This document shows positions 1 to 10,683 of a DNA stretch of 64,000 nucleotides, in pieces. The translations under genes and the position numbers were made by a program. The notes beneath the pieces are model-generated. The model made no database searches and had not been told where the DNA came from. It worked only from the letters and a program-made list of their open reading frames with translations. The stretch spans positions 62,001-126,000 of the forward strand of contig JAHEBM010000002.1 of assembly GCA_024642245.1 (NCBI GenBank). The letters are read 5' to 3'. This DNA comes from Haliea sp. Its GTDB lineage: Bacteria; Pseudomonadota; Gammaproteobacteria; Pseudomonadales; Halieaceae. Within the stretch, counting starts at the first letter, position 1. The number at the start of each line of letters is the position of its first letter.

Positions 1-69
1 CTGAAACGCCTCTGGGTGATCGCTTTTTTCCTGGTCAATTTCAGTCCCTGCTATCTCGCGGCGGATGGC

Positions 70-528
70 TTACTCGAGGCCTTCGACATCTTCAGCCTGT
101 GGTCCCTTGTCACTATCGGCCACGACGAAGGTGACCTGCTGGCCATCTCGGAGGCCGCGGCGACCCCCGCCCCTGATCGAACGGAAGTGGACGAAAATTT
201 CCTCGCCGTCATCCTTGGTAATAAAGCCAAAACCCTTGGATACATTAAACCACTTGACCTGCCCGTGTTCACGCGCGCCGTCGCTTGCATTTGCGCGCGG
301 GGTGGATTTGGCGGCTGCGGGCCTGGCAGCTTTTGGCCGGGTTTTCCCGGATGCGGGAGCCGCCCGCCGGCCCGGCAGTGAGACCAGCAGGGCCGTGCTG
401 ACAGTCGCTGCGCAAAAAGCGATGAACAGCACCGGGGCGGCATGTGTGCCGCCGGCGAGCCAGGTAGTGATGGCGGTGGCGACAGCGGCAATGGCAACGC
501 TGATAAAAATTTTTGCAATAAGACTCAT
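70..528 (-). CDS. Membrane-anchored cold-shock-domain protein (N-terminal hydrophobic segments plus C-terminal CSD)
   Basis: 152 aa ORF. Two hydrophobic stretches (AKIFISVAIAAVATAITTWLAG; APVLFIAFCAATVSTALLVSL), a basic Ala/Lys linker, then CSD motifs GQVKWFNVSKGFGFITKDDGEEIFVHF. Confidence 0.85.
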   Translation of the reverse strand: MSLIAKIFISVAIAAVATAITTWLAGGTHAAPVLFIAFCAATVSTALLVSLPGRRAAPASGKTRPKAARPAAAKSTPRANASDGAREHGQVKWFNVSKGFGFITKDDGEEIFVHFRSIRGGGRRGLRDGQQVTFVVADSDKGPQAEDVEGLE

Positions 529-749
529 CTAATTCCTCTCGTACGCTGGGCCCCGAATCTGGCAGGGGCGTGGATGCGGCGCAATTTTAGCACCATTCGG
601 CACGGCAGGTATGCAAGCCAGCGGATTACCTTACAAGAAAGCGCTGCCGGAGGAAGAACAGAAGGAAGCAAGCGCATTCGCCGTGGGCGTGCGCTGGCTG
701 GTGAATGCAGCTGAAGTCAGGTCTGTCGTGGCGCGGGGCGGGCGCCGGG

Positions 750-962
750 TTACAGCTTCATGACATCCTCGGCCTGCAGGCCCTTTGGGCCTTCGACCAG
801 TTTGAACTCTACTGCCTGCCCCTCATTGAGAGTGCGGTAACCGTCCCCCTGGATAGAGCGAAAATGCACGAATACATCATCCTCACTCTCCTGTCGGGTA
901 ATGAAGCCAAAACCCTTGGCGTTATTGAACCATTTCACCGTGCCGCTTACGCGATCTGTCAT
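750..962 (-). CDS. Cold shock protein (CspA family)
   Basis: [53 protein letters not shown]...; internal ATG at 962 chosen over the longer ORF start at 1109. Confidence 0.9.
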   Translation of the reverse strand: MTDRVSGTVKWFNNAKGFGFITRQESEDDVFVHFRSIQGDGYRTLNEGQAVEFKLVEGPKGLQAEDVMKL

Positions 963-1065
963 ACCACTTTCCTCGGACTTTCGTTTGGCTTTTATTCCGC
1001 TTTTATTATGCTTCACTGACCGACGAGGACAGGGAAGACTCGAAATTCTTGTTACCGAGGTGTCG

Positions 1066-3834
1066 TTACATCTGCCGGATGTGCTTCTCCTGCTCCCGTA
1101 ACGTCTCAAGCGCCTGCTGTTGCGCCTGCATTTTTTCCTGTTCCTTGGCCACTACGGCCGCCGGGGCCTTGTCAACGAACGAAGCGTTGCCCAATTTACC
1201 CTTTATACGGTCCAGGTCTTTCTCCAGTTTTTCTATTTCCCTGGCCAGACGAAGAAGTTCTGCGCCCTTGTCTATGAGGCCCGCCATGGGCACCAGTATT
1301 TCCAGTTCACCTACCAGCGCTGTTGCCGCCACCGGGCTTTCATCGCTTGCATCGAGCCAGGTGACGTCTGCGAGTTTGGCCAGCTTTTTCAGGAACTGGG
1401 CATTATCGAGCAGTCTGTTCCTGTCCTGGGCGTCACCGTTCCTGAGGAAGACAGAGAGCGCTTTTCCGGGCGGTATATTCATTTCACCGCGAATATTTCG
1501 AATGCCGACAATCACGCCTTTGAGCCATTCTATATCCGCGTTTGCGACACTGTCCACGCCTTTCTCCCCACCCTGCGGGTAGGGTTCGAGCATGATGGTG
1601 GCGCCGGTTTTTCCCGCCAGCGGTCCAACAGTTTGCCAGATTTCCTCGGTAATAAACGGCATGAACGGATGCAGCAATCGCAGCGTCGTCTCCAGCACTA
1701 CCAGCAGGGTGTGCCGGGTCCCGCGCTTGGCTGCCTCGGAGGCATTGTCATCCCATAGAACCGGTTTCGACAGTTCGAGATACCAGTCGCAATATTCGTT
1801 CCAGGTGAATTCGTAAAGCGCCTGCGAAGCAAGGTCGAAACGATAACTTGCCACCGCATGTTCCACTGCCGCCCTGGTTTCCTCCAGCTTGCCGGTAATC
1901 CAGCGGTCGGCCAGGCTGAGTTCAACCGCGGCGCCACTGGACAGCTGGCAGTCCTGGCCTTCGCAGTTCATCAGCACATAACGGGCTGCGTTCCAGATTT
2001 TGTTGCAGAAATTGCGGTAGCCCTCGATGCGGCCGATATCGAATTTTATATCGCGGCCGGTGGATGCCAGCGAGTAATAGGTAAAGCGCAGCGCGTCGGT
2101 GCCGTAGGGTGCGAGTCCCTCGGGAAATTGCTTGCGGGTGGCCTTCTCGATTTTTTCCGCCAGCTGTGGCTGCATCATGCCTGCGGTGCGCTTACTGACG
2201 AGACTTTCCAGGTCGATGCCGTCGATCAGGTCTATGGGGTCGATCACGTTGCCTTTCGACTTGGACATTTTCTGCCCCTCGCCGTCCCTTACCAGGCCGT
2301 GGACATACACTGTGTGGAACGGCACTTCCTTGCGGAAATGCAGGGTCATCATAATCATTCTGGCAACCCAGAAGAAAATGATGTCGAAACCGGTGACCAG
2401 TACCGAGCTGGGGTGGAAGGTGGCGAGCTCAGGTGTTTCCTTCGGCCACCCCAGGGTGGAAAATGTCCACAGCGCAGACGAGAACCAGGTATCGAGTACG
2501 TCCTCGTCCTGTCGCAGCGCCAGCGTCTGTGGCAGTGCGTTTTCCTGCCGTACCGCCGCTTCGCTTGCTCCCACGTAGAAGTTACCGGCATCGTCATACC
2601 ATGCGGGAATGCGATGTCCCCACCAGAGCTGGCGACTGATACACCAGTCCTGTATGTCCCGCATCCAGGCGAAGTAGGTGTTTTCCCACTGCTTTGGCAC
2701 GAACTCGATGTCGCCGCTCTCGACAGCTGCAATTGCGGGTTTGGCCAGTTCCCTGGCGTCGACGTACCACTGGTCTGTGAGGTAGGGCTCGATCACCACG
2801 CCTGAGCGGTCGCCGCGCGGCACGCGCAGTGCGTGGTCATCGACCCGGCCCAGCAGGCCCAGTGCATCCAGGTCGGCAACGATCTGCCTGCGCGCCTCGA
2901 AACGGTCCATGCCGCGATAGGGCGCAGGCGCCTCGTTGTTGATCGCCGCGTCGTCGTTGAAGATGTTGATCATGGCCAGGCCGTGGCGGCGACCCATCTC
3001 GTAGTCGCTGAAGTCGTGCGCGGGCGTGATTTTAACCACGCCGGTGCCAAATTCCCGGTCGACATAGTCATCGGCTATAACGGGAATCTCGCGACCGGTG
3101 AGTGGCAGTTCCACCATGCGGCCTATCAGGTGCTGGTAGCGCTCGTCATCCGGGTGGACCGCTACCGCGGTGTCACCCAGCATCGTTTCGGGGCGGGTGG
3201 TGGCCACGGTGACGAAGCCCTCGCCACCGGCCAGGGGATAGTTGAAGTGCCAGAGGTGGCCCTTTTCCTCTTCCGACACGACCTCCAGGTCCGAGATGGC
3301 GGTGTGCAGTACGGGATCCCAGTTGACCAGGCGTTTGCCCCGGTAGATCAGGCCCTCGCGATACAGGCGGATGAATACTTCCTGCACCGCCTGGCTCAGC
3401 CCCGGGTCCATTGTGAAGCGTTCCCGCGACCAGTCGAGTGACGAGCCCAGGCGGCGCAGCTGGCGGGTAATGGTACCGCCGGACTCCTCCTTCCACTCCC
3501 AGACCTTTTCCACGAACTTCTCGCGACCGAGGTCGTGCCGGTTTACGCCCTGTGCTTCCAACTGGCGTTCCACCACCATCTGGGTGGCGATGCCCGCGTG
3601 ATCCGTACCGACCTGCCACAGCGTGTTGTAGCCCTTCATCCGGTGGTAGCGAATGAGGGCGTCCATTATCGCTTCCTGGAAACCGTGGCCCATATGCAGG
3701 CTCCCGGTCACATTGGGCGGCGGAATCATGATGCAGTAGGCGTTATCCCCGCCCTGCGGCGCGAAGTAGCCCCTGGCCTCCCACTCCTGGTACCAGCGGG
3801 TTTCAATATCGGCGGGTTGGAAGGTCTTTTCCAT
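1066..3834 (-). CDS. valS: Valyl-tRNA synthetase
   Basis: [24 protein letters not shown]; class I motifs [15 protein letters not shown] and [13 protein letters not shown]-terminal coiled coil. Start trimmed from the ORF start at 4149. Confidence 0.97.
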   Translation of the reverse strand: MEKTFQPADIETRWYQEWEARGYFAPQGGDNAYCIMIPPPNVTGSLHMGHGFQEAIMDALIRYHRMKGYNTLWQVGTDHAGIATQMVVERQLEAQGVNRHDLGREKFVEKVWEWKEESGGTITRQLRRLGSSLDWSRERFTMDPGLSQAVQEVFIRLYREGLIYRGKRLVNWDPVLHTAISDLEVVSEEEKGHLWHFNYPLAGGEGFVTVATTRPETMLGDTAVAVHPDDERYQHLIGRMVELPLTGREIPVIADDYVDREFGTGVVKITPAHDFSDYEMGRRHGLAMINIFNDDAAINNEAPAPYRGMDRFEARRQIVADLDALGLLGRVDDHALRVPRGDRSGVVIEPYLTDQWYVDARELAKPAIAAVESGDIEFVPKQWENTYFAWMRDIQDWCISRQLWWGHRIPAWYDDAGNFYVGASEAAVRQENALPQTLALRQDEDVLDTWFSSALWTFSTLGWPKETPELATFHPSSVLVTGFDIIFFWVARMIMMTLHFRKEVPFHTVYVHGLVRDGEGQKMSKSKGNVIDPIDLIDGIDLESLVSKRTAGMMQPQLAEKIEKATRKQFPEGLAPYGTDALRFTYYSLASTGRDIKFDIGRIEGYRNFCNKIWNAARYVLMNCEGQDCQLSSGAAVELSLADRWITGKLEETRAAVEHAVASYRFDLASQALYEFTWNEYCDWYLELSKPVLWDDNASEAAKRGTRHTLLVVLETTLRLLHPFMPFITEEIWQTVGPLAGKTGATIMLEPYPQGGEKGVDSVANADIEWLKGVIVGIRNIRGEMNIPPGKALSVFLRNGDAQDRNRLLDNAQFLKKLAKLADVTWLDASDESPVAATALVGELEILVPMAGLIDKGAELLRLAREIEKLEKDLDRIKGKLGNASFVDKAPAAVVAKEQEKMQAQQQALETLREQEKHIRQM

Positions 3835-3884
3835 TACTGTGGGAATCCGTAGGGTATGGCGGGTGAACGGGCCGGAATTATACG

Positions 3885-4304
3885 CTAAATATCGTGCTTT
3901 TCGAGTTGGTAGCCCCGCGCTTTGTAAAAGCTCCAGGACTTGCGCTGGGCCGCGAGGCTGCTGGCGTCCTGGGTCACCACCTCGGCGACCCGGCGGAAAC
4001 GGCTGAAAAACGCCGGGACTCCCAGCTGCAGGTTGATCAACAAGTCGTTGTGACCCTCCGGTTCCTGGCCCCAGCCGATACCAATGCAGTCGGAGTGTGC
4101 TTCCCCTTGCAGGCCATGGGGCAGGAAGCTGGCGGGACGGTAGGTCCACAACAGTTCATCGAGGGCGCGCGCCTGTTCCTCGTCAGCCGCGTTGATAAAA
4201 ATGCTGTGGCCCTGCTGGAAGGCCTTGTCCGCCAGCCTCACTGCTACCTGCAGGCGCCGGGCCTGGTCGGCCGCCTGCACGACGTAGAAGCCTACACGGG
4301 TCAT
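3885..4304 (-). CDS. holC: DNA polymerase III chi subunit
   Basis: [64 protein letters not shown]; located between valS and pepA, the usual order. Confidence 0.92.
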   Translation of the reverse strand: MTRVGFYVVQAADQARRLQVAVRLADKAFQQGHSIFINAADEEQARALDELLWTYRPASFLPHGLQGEAHSDCIGIGWGQEPEGHNDLLINLQLGVPAFFSRFRRVAEVVTQDASSLAAQRKSWSFYKARGYQLEKHDI

Positions 4305-4335
4305 CGGGCGCAATCCTGCGGCCTGCTGCCGGACA

Positions 4336-5826
4336 TCAGTCAGCTCTTTCCATCAGGTACTGGGCGAGCATGCCTACCGGCCGCCCCGTGGCACCCTTGG
4401 GAGAACTGTCCCAGGCCGAACCGGCGATATCCAGGTGTGCCCAGTGGTAATCCTCGGTAAACCGGGCGAGGAAACAGGCCGCTGTCACGCTGCCGCCGCC
4501 TGCCGAGCCAATATTGGCCATATCGGCAAAATTGCTGTCCAGCTGTTTCTGGTAATCATCCCACAGGGGCATCCGCCAGCCCCGATCATGGCTTTCCACG
4601 CCGGCATCCAGCAGCTGCTCCGCCAGCTTGTCATGGTTGGCAAACAGGCCTGTGGCATGAGAGCCCAGCGCTACCACGCAGGCACCTGTCAGGGTGGCGA
4701 TGTCGATGACCACCTGGGGTTTGAATCGTCCCGCATAAGTCAGGGCGTCGCACAGTACCAGGCGGCCCTCTGCGTCCGTATTGAGCACCTCGATGGTTTT
4801 CCCGGACATACTTGTCACCACATCGCCGGGCTTGGTTGCACGTCCGCTGGGCATATTCTCAGCGGCGGCGACGATACCTATCACGTTCAGGGGCAGGCCC
4901 AGTTCTGCAACGGTGTGCAGCGTGCCGAATACGCTGGCCGCACCGCCCATGTCGAATTTCATTTCATCCATTTTCGCGCCGGGCTTGAGAGAGATGCCGC
5001 CGCTGTCAAACGTGATGCCCTTGCCCACCAGCACGTAGGGTTTATGCCCGGGCTTTCCGCCCTTGTAGTTCATCACTATCAGCTTGGCAGGTTGCTCGGT
5101 GCCGGCGGTGACGGACAGCAGTGAGCCCATGCCGAGCTCCCGCATTTTCTTTTCCTCGAGGATCGTGGTGCTGAGTTTCGCGTTATCCCTGGCGAGTTTG
5201 CGTGCCTGTTGCGCCAGGTATGACGGCGTACAGACATTGCCGGGCAGGTCGGCCAGGCGGCGAGCCTCGTTTATGCCGTGCCCCACCGCGGCACCGCGCT
5301 CCAGCGCTTTTTGCCCGGCTTTTACCGACCTGGCGTCCCCGGTATTGATGACAAGGCGCGCCAGTTTCATGGCCGGCTTGGGTTTGCTGACAGTTTCAGT
5401 ATAGCGGTAAGTGGCACAGGTGAGCTGGCGGGCCAGGGTGGTCAGCAGCCAGGGCATACTGCCATCCTTGGAGTGCAGATCTGCAACGTGAAGTACGGCA
5501 TCGCCGGCCCGGGTCGTGTTGATAGCCTTGACCAGGGAGCGTGCAAACTCCCTCGCGGCGGCACGATCGAATGTGGCGGGGTCGCCACAGCCGACCAGCA
5601 GAATGCGCCTGGCACCACCGGTACCGGGCAGCAGGCAGCTTTCACCCGACTTGCCGGAAAAATCGCCCAATGTCATGGCCGCCTTAATCGCCCCGCCCGA
5701 AGCCGCGTCGAGCTGCTGCGCCTCGCGCGAGAGCTTCTTGCGGTGGTACATCGGCAGGATGGCACACTGTGTGCTGCCCTTGGCGGCATCTTCGATTTTG
5801 CGTGCGGTAAAGGTAATGGCGCTCAT
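4336..5826 (-). CDS. pepA: Leucyl aminopeptidase (M17)
   Basis: VGKGITFDSGGISLKPGAKMDEMKFDMGGAA and NTDAEGRLVLCDALTYA motifs; 496 aa. Confidence 0.97.
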   Translation of the reverse strand: MSAITFTARKIEDAAKGSTQCAILPMYHRKKLSREAQQLDAASGGAIKAAMTLGDFSGKSGESCLLPGTGGARRILLVGCGDPATFDRAAAREFARSLVKAINTTRAGDAVLHVADLHSKDGSMPWLLTTLARQLTCATYRYTETVSKPKPAMKLARLVINTGDARSVKAGQKALERGAAVGHGINEARRLADLPGNVCTPSYLAQQARKLARDNAKLSTTILEEKKMRELGMGSLLSVTAGTEQPAKLIVMNYKGGKPGHKPYVLVGKGITFDSGGISLKPGAKMDEMKFDMGGAASVFGTLHTVAELGLPLNVIGIVAAAENMPSGRATKPGDVVTSMSGKTIEVLNTDAEGRLVLCDALTYAGRFKPQVVIDIATLTGACVVALGSHATGLFANHDKLAEQLLDAGVESHDRGWRMPLWDDYQKQLDSNFADMANIGSAGGGSVTAACFLARFTEDYHWAHLDIAGSAWDSSPKGATGRPVGMLAQYLMERAD

Positions 5827-5921
5827 GCGGAATCCCCGGTTTGTTGTTCAGCTGCGTAGTGTATGACGATAGGGCGATAAACTGAATAAAAAAGGCCGGA
5901 CGCGGCGCCGCACGGCGGTAA

Positions 5922-6494
5922 TCAACCGCTCTTTTTTTGTGGGTTTGCGTCTTCGGGATTCTTTTGTTTATTTTTCCCGGGCAATAATATGAGTTCGGTG
6001 CCGGACAGGTAGTCGTGCCAGTAGCGGCCATTGCGATCGACGAGGCACCACAGGTAACCCAGGCCCATGCAGGCTGCGGAGAGCGGCGCCGCCAGGCAGC
6101 GCAAGACAAGCTGCAGGGGATTTGGCGCAGAGCCGTCGAACCTGACCAGTTTGATGCGCCAGGCCTGCATGCCCAGCGTCTGGCCATTCTTGAGCCAGAA
6201 CCAGCTGAAAAATGCCATGGTGGTCAGCAGTGCGATCAGGCGTACGAGGTTGGCGTCGAGCCGCACGGTGCCATCTGCCGCGGCCCCCAGGCCCAGCAGG
6301 GTGCGCACGCCCATAACAGCCGCAACGCAAGCCATGATGAGGGGGAGCACCAGCAGGATATCGTAGACCAGTGCGGCCAGCCGGCGGAGCAGGAAAGGGG
6401 AGTTGCGGCTAATGTCGTCAGTCCTCCAGCGCCAGGTGGTCCGTAGGCGGCGGTGGCTGGGCGGGCTTCTTGCGATACTGTGATTCCAGCACAT
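5922..6494 (-). CDS. RDD family membrane protein
   Basis: FLLRRLAALVYDILLVLPLIMACVA...NGQTLGMQAWRIKLVRFDG...CLVDRNGRYWHDYLSGTELILLPGK. The true start is uncertain and may lie near 6413-6420, since the long version overlaps the upstream gene. Confidence 0.85.
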   Translation of the reverse strand: MCWNHSIARSPPSHRRLRTTWRWRTDDISRNSPFLLRRLAALVYDILLVLPLIMACVAAVMGVRTLLGLGAAADGTVRLDANLVRLIALLTTMAFFSWFWLKNGQTLGMQAWRIKLVRFDGSAPNPLQLVLRCLAAPLSAACMGLGYLWCLVDRNGRYWHDYLSGTELILLPGKNKQKNPEDANPQKKSG

Positions 6495-7218
6495 CAGCGC
6501 CGGCCGGCGCCAGGTTCATGCCCGTCAGGTCAAGCGCGGGCGGCGCGGCGGCCGGGGCGGCGCAGTCCGAAAAGTCGGTGCCATCAGGACTCAGCTCGAT
6601 AGCGCTGGTATCTGGGTTCAATGGCGCCAGGGACGATGGCAGCCTGGGCAGTAATTCGCCCACGGTACCCTCGCTGAGGTGACTGGTATCCGGTGGCGGT
6701 GGCGGTGCGGCTTGCAATTCGGACAGGCGTTGCCCGCTGGCACTCACTTCCAGGTTCAGTGCTTTCACTGTGCTGGCCGCGGCTGGCGACCGTTCCTCCG
6801 GACGCAGCACCGCTGTGCCCTCGGGCGCAAGCGCTATACCGCCTGCGGCGACTTCTTCCGTTTTCGGTCTGGCAGTTGCAGCGGCGGGTTTGGAGGGAGC
6901 TCCCAGGTCGGGTGCGGCCGCCAGGGCTGCAATCCTTTGCGCGGCGGACAGCGGTTTGCTCGCGACCGGTGCGGGTGCGCTGTCTGTAGCGATGCGCTTT
7001 ATCATTGGCAGCGCGCCAGCCTGCTCGATTGCCTGCCGGTACTTCAGGGCGGTGGCCTTGTCACAATCGCGCTTTACCAGTTGTGGCTTGCCGCTGAAAA
7101 GTTTGTCGACAGTGGCCGGGTCGGCATTGAACAGCCTGGCTATCTTGTCGCGCACGCTGGACAAGTCATGCCCCTCGAGCAACTGTCCGGCATAGTAAAT
7201 ATTGTAGCGATCTTCCAT
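6418..7218 (-). CDS. Conserved hypothetical protein: N-terminal approx. 70 aa globular domain plus long Pro/Ala-rich tail
   Basis: 266 aa; MEDRYNIYYAGQLLEGHDLSSVRDKIARLFNADPATVDKLFSGKPQLVKRDCDKATALKYRQAIEQAGALPMIKR, then a low-complexity tail with recurring xLxPxGxxx units. Confidence 0.7.
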   Translation of the reverse strand: MEDRYNIYYAGQLLEGHDLSSVRDKIARLFNADPATVDKLFSGKPQLVKRDCDKATALKYRQAIEQAGALPMIKRIATDSAPAPVASKPLSAAQRIAALAAAPDLGAPSKPAAATARPKTEEVAAGGIALAPEGTAVLRPEERSPAAASTVKALNLEVSASGQRLSELQAAPPPPPDTSHLSEGTVGELLPRLPSSLAPLNPDTSAIELSPDGTDFSDCAAPAAAPPALDLTGMNLAPAGADVLESQYRKKPAQPPPPTDHLALED

Positions 7219-7369
7219 AAAGCGCCCCCTGGGGAGTTATGTGGCGAGTATACGGAAATTTGCCTTCCCGGTCTCGCGCGTGCCACCCGGACCTGCCCAG
7301 GGGTTTGTATCGCTGATTTCCCCATCTGCTAAGATATGCCACTTTGCCTGGGCTGGTGATCGACACCTC

Positions 7370-8428
7370 ATGAGCGACCTCGTTCCGACACGGTTTGTGA
7401 ACACATTGCTGCGCATGGTGGGGGATGGCGCCTACGATTTCAGTGGCATCCTCAATTCCGCCGGGATTGACTTCGACCCACTGGATGAGTCGGCGTCGGG
7501 CTATCGTCCCCAGATAAGCGCGATGCAGTATTCCCGTGTTTACCAGCAGGTCCTGCACCTGCTACAGGATGAGACCTTCGGATTCGCAGGCAGCGAACTC
7601 ACGGCGCCGGGTGCGTTCAGGATGATGTGTTACTGCATTATTTCCTGTCGCAATCTGGGCCAGGCCATTCAGCGCGCCGCGGAGTTTTACCGCACTTTTT
7701 TTGATGAGCGCAGCGAGCTCTATGCCAACTTCAGCGAACAGTACGCCAGGGTGGGCTACCGCAGCCTCGATCACGGCCCTGCCCCCCATGTGGGCGGGCC
7801 CCGTGCCGTGGTCGCGGATGCCTATGGACTTTCCCTGTGGCACCGGTTTTTCGGCTGGCTTTGTGGTCGCCCGATCGAGTTGAAGCGGGTGGATTTCACT
7901 GGTGCGCAACCGGACCGGGTGGAAAAATACGAGCAACTGTTCGGGTGTCCTCTCTACTTCGGGCAATCGAGTGACTTGTTGTATTTCGACAGTGCCTGCC
8001 TGGCCTGGCCGGTGGTGCACACGGAGCACTCACTGCGGGAGTTCCTGCGCACCGCGCCCTACCAGTTGCTTATTATGGACAGCGACCCGGGTGGCAGGAG
8101 CCTGTCTGTGCAGGTGAAGGCGATGATGGGCCATGACTTCAGTGCAGGGTTTCCCAGTTTTGAAACTATCAGTCGCGCCCTGAGCGTATCAGCGCCTACC
8201 CTGCGACGCAGGCTCAAGCGCGAGGGGACCACTTTCCAGCAACTCAAGGACGAGGCCCGGTGCGAGGCATCCATTCTCTGGCTGGACAGGCCTGAATTGT
8301 CGATCAATGAGGTCGCCCTGCAGATGGGGTTCACCGACCCAAGCGCGTTCCATCGCTCTTTCAAAAAATGGACCGGCCAGACACCGGGGCAGTTTCGCAC
8401 CGAGCGCCGTCGTCGCGACAGGGCTTGA
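7370..8428 (+). CDS. AraC family transcriptional regulator (Arabinose_bd N-terminal type)
   Basis: MSDLVPTRFVNTLLRMVGDGAYDFSGIL...; C-terminal double HTH VSAPTLRRRLKREGTTFQQLKDEARCEASILWLDRPELSINEVALQMGFTDPSAFHRSFKKWTGQTPGQFR. Confidence 0.93.
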   Translation: MSDLVPTRFVNTLLRMVGDGAYDFSGILNSAGIDFDPLDESASGYRPQISAMQYSRVYQQVLHLLQDETFGFAGSELTAPGAFRMMCYCIISCRNLGQAIQRAAEFYRTFFDERSELYANFSEQYARVGYRSLDHGPAPHVGGPRAVVADAYGLSLWHRFFGWLCGRPIELKRVDFTGAQPDRVEKYEQLFGCPLYFGQSSDLLYFDSACLAWPVVHTEHSLREFLRTAPYQLLIMDSDPGGRSLSVQVKAMMGHDFSAGFPSFETISRALSVSAPTLRRRLKREGTTFQQLKDEARCEASILWLDRPELSINEVALQMGFTDPSAFHRSFKKWTGQTPGQFRTERRRRDRA

Positions 8429-8488
8429 GCGACTGTCCCGGGCAGCCGTGCTCGGGTATAATCCTGCTCCTTTTTTGCGGAGGTTCCC

Positions 8489-8818
8489 ATGACGGTCCAG
8501 CAAGACATAGAGCGGCAACTGGCCCGGCAATTCGCGCCGTTGTTCCTCGATGTGACTAATGAAAGCCACCAGCACAGCGTACCTGCCAATTCGGAGACCC
8601 ATTTCAAGGTGGTTCTCGTCAGCGGGCTTTTCGAAGGCCAGCGCAAGGTCGCGCGGCACCAGCAGGTATACCAGGCCCTGGCCAGCCAGCTGGAGGGCCC
8701 GGTGCACGCACTGGCCCTGCACACCTATACGGCCGGGGAGTGGCAGTCCCGTCAGGAGCAGGCCCCGGCGTCGCCCGACTGCCTTGGCGGTAGCAAGGCA
8801 GAACAGGGGAGGGTCTAG
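8489..8818 (+). CDS. BolA family protein
   Basis: [62 protein letters not shown], a typical BolA signature. Confidence 0.95.
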   Translation: MTVQQDIERQLARQFAPLFLDVTNESHQHSVPANSETHFKVVLVSGLFEGQRKVARHQQVYQALASQLEGPVHALALHTYTAGEWQSRQEQAPASPDCLGGSKAEQGRV

Positions 8819-8820
8819 TC

Positions 8821-9759
8821 ATGTCGGATGTTGTGGTTGCTGCACTGTACAAGTTTGTCGCGCTGGATGATTTTCACCAGCTGCGAGAGCCACTGCTGGA
8901 CGTCTGCCAGGCGGCGGGAGCCTGCGGCACGCTGCTGCTGGCCCGCGAGGGCATCAATGGAACCATTGCAGCCAGTCGCGAGGGTATCGACAAGGTACTG
9001 GACTACTTGCGATCCGACCCCCGGCTGGCGGATCTGGAGCACAAGGAGTCGGTTGATGACCATATGCCTTTTTACCGTATGAAGGTGAAGCTGAAAAGGG
9101 AGATTGTGACTATGGGCATCCCGGGTATCGACCCGAACCAGCGGGTCGGTACCTACGTCAAGCCGGCTGACTGGAACGCACTGGTGGCGGATCCTGAGGT
9201 ATTGCTCATCGATACCCGCAACGACTACGAGTATGGCATCGGCAGTTTCCGCGGCGCAGTCGACCCCGAAACCACAAGCTTCAGGGAGTTTCCCGATTAC
9301 GTCCGCAAGCACCTGGACCCGCGCAAACAGAAGAAGGTGGCGATGTTCTGTACCGGCGGCATTCGCTGCGAAAAGGCCTCTGCCTTTATGTTGCAGGAGG
9401 GCTTCGAGGAGGTCTATCACCTGGAGGGTGGGATCCTGAAGTACCTCGAGGAGGTACCGCTCGAGGAGAGCCTGTGGGAAGGTGAGTGCTTCGTGTTCGA
9501 TAACCGTGTGGCGGTCAACCACCGGCTGGAGAAAGGACAATACGACCAGTGCTATGGCTGTCGGCACCCGATTACGGAGCAGGACAAGCAATCAGACAAG
9601 TACCAGAAGGGTGTCTGTTGCCCGCGCTGTTACGATAGCCTTACCCTGGACCAGTTAGCCCGTTTTCGTGAGCGGCAGAAGCAGGTCGAACTTGCCGATG
9701 CCAGGGGCGAGGTCCACGTGGGGGCGACGCCTCCCGCTCGCCAGCAGTCGGGATCCTGA
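8821..9759 (+). CDS. trhO: tRNA uridine(34) hydroxylase / rhodanese-domain protein
   Basis: YceA/TrhO family: [12 protein letters not shown], rhodanese loop [17 protein letters not shown]-terminal Cys cluster CYGCRHPI...CPRCYD. Confidence 0.93.
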   Translation: MSDVVVAALYKFVALDDFHQLREPLLDVCQAAGACGTLLLAREGINGTIAASREGIDKVLDYLRSDPRLADLEHKESVDDHMPFYRMKVKLKREIVTMGIPGIDPNQRVGTYVKPADWNALVADPEVLLIDTRNDYEYGIGSFRGAVDPETTSFREFPDYVRKHLDPRKQKKVAMFCTGGIRCEKASAFMLQEGFEEVYHLEGGILKYLEEVPLEESLWEGECFVFDNRVAVNHRLEKGQYDQCYGCRHPITEQDKQSDKYQKGVCCPRCYDSLTLDQLARFRERQKQVELADARGEVHVGATPPARQQSGS

Positions 9760-9778
9760 ACCATCACGTGGCGGTTTC

Positions 9779-10576
9779 CTAGTCCAGGAGCCGCCCCAGG
9801 GCACCGCGAAAAACGGCCACCGGCACATAAGTGCTGAGGCCTGCACCATCGCCTTCCGATACGACACCGCTGAACAGCGGTGTTCCCAGCGCCGAGGACT
9901 GCACCACGGCACCACCGGATGCGCCCCTGTGAGCCAGGCAGTCACTGCTGCTGGAGCGCGGATTGTCGGTGGTTATCCGGCAGGCAGGGTCGTAGGTCAA
10001 GCGATTGCCATGGTCTCCCTTGCCGGCATCCCGTGAATAGCCCGCCATGCTGATCGTTTGCTGGGGGTCCGCTCGCCCGGGATGAATCAGCAGCGCGCCG
10101 GCTTCCGCAGCCGCGACGGGCTGTCGCAGTCGCAGGATCGCCCAGTCCGCATACATGCCGCCGCCGTCTGCCAGGCGGTACGCCTCTCGCGGAATTTCCC
10201 CGCCGACATCGCCAGGCAGCGTGAAGGTGATGGGTTTACTCAGGTCGTCGTAATAGGCGAGGCAATGCCACGCCGTGATCAGGGTGTCTGCCTTTCTCCC
10301 CACTGACCTGGTTACCAGGGTGGCGCTACAATCCTCGAGCAGGTGGGTCCGTTGCCCGTCTCGGTATTGGCTGCCCGGGACGCGCAGTTTCCCCACGGCC
10401 TGCAGCCAGGCGGGAGCGCGGCTGCTGCTGTTGTAGATTTCCCTGGAGTCGTCAGCTACCGCAGTATCCCCGGCTGTTGCCGGGCATGCCGCACCGCCAA
10501 GTAGCGCCAGCATCAAGCCTGCAAGTGCCCGGTTTGCCGTAGGGGTGACACTGGATGATTTCTTGCACCGGGGCAT
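9779..10576 (-). CDS. Secreted trypsin-like serine protease
   Basis: Signal-like N-terminus (LMLALLGGAACPATA); triad candidates TAWHC (His), YADWAIL (Asp), GASGGAV (Ser). Confidence 0.75.
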   Translation of the reverse strand: MPRCKKSSSVTPTANRALAGLMLALLGGAACPATAGDTAVADDSREIYNSSSRAPAWLQAVGKLRVPGSQYRDGQRTHLLEDCSATLVTRSVGRKADTLITAWHCLAYYDDLSKPITFTLPGDVGGEIPREAYRLADGGGMYADWAILRLRQPVAAAEAGALLIHPGRADPQQTISMAGYSRDAGKGDHGNRLTYDPACRITTDNPRSSSSDCLAHRGASGGAVVQSSALGTPLFSGVVSEGDGAGLSTYVPVAVFRGALGRLLD

Positions 10577-10683
10577 CGTGATTCCCGCGTCGCGCCGACC
10601 GTCGGCTTGGTTCGGCGTGCCGCTGCATTTAGTATGGTGTGACGATGGTAGAGAAGTCGCGTTGGCGGGTAAAGGGAGTACGG

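Noticed and set aside
1858-2805. 315-aa plus-strand ORF inside valS, and other long antisense ORFs in the window (e.g. 36215-37294, 38928-40019, 49309-50718)
   Set aside because: All lie opposite strongly supported genes and read as complementary-frame artefacts.
3835-4149. N-terminal extension of ValS in the ORF track (1027 aa)
   Set aside because: The extension overlaps holC in another frame; ValS homology starts at [14 protein letters not shown] (3834).
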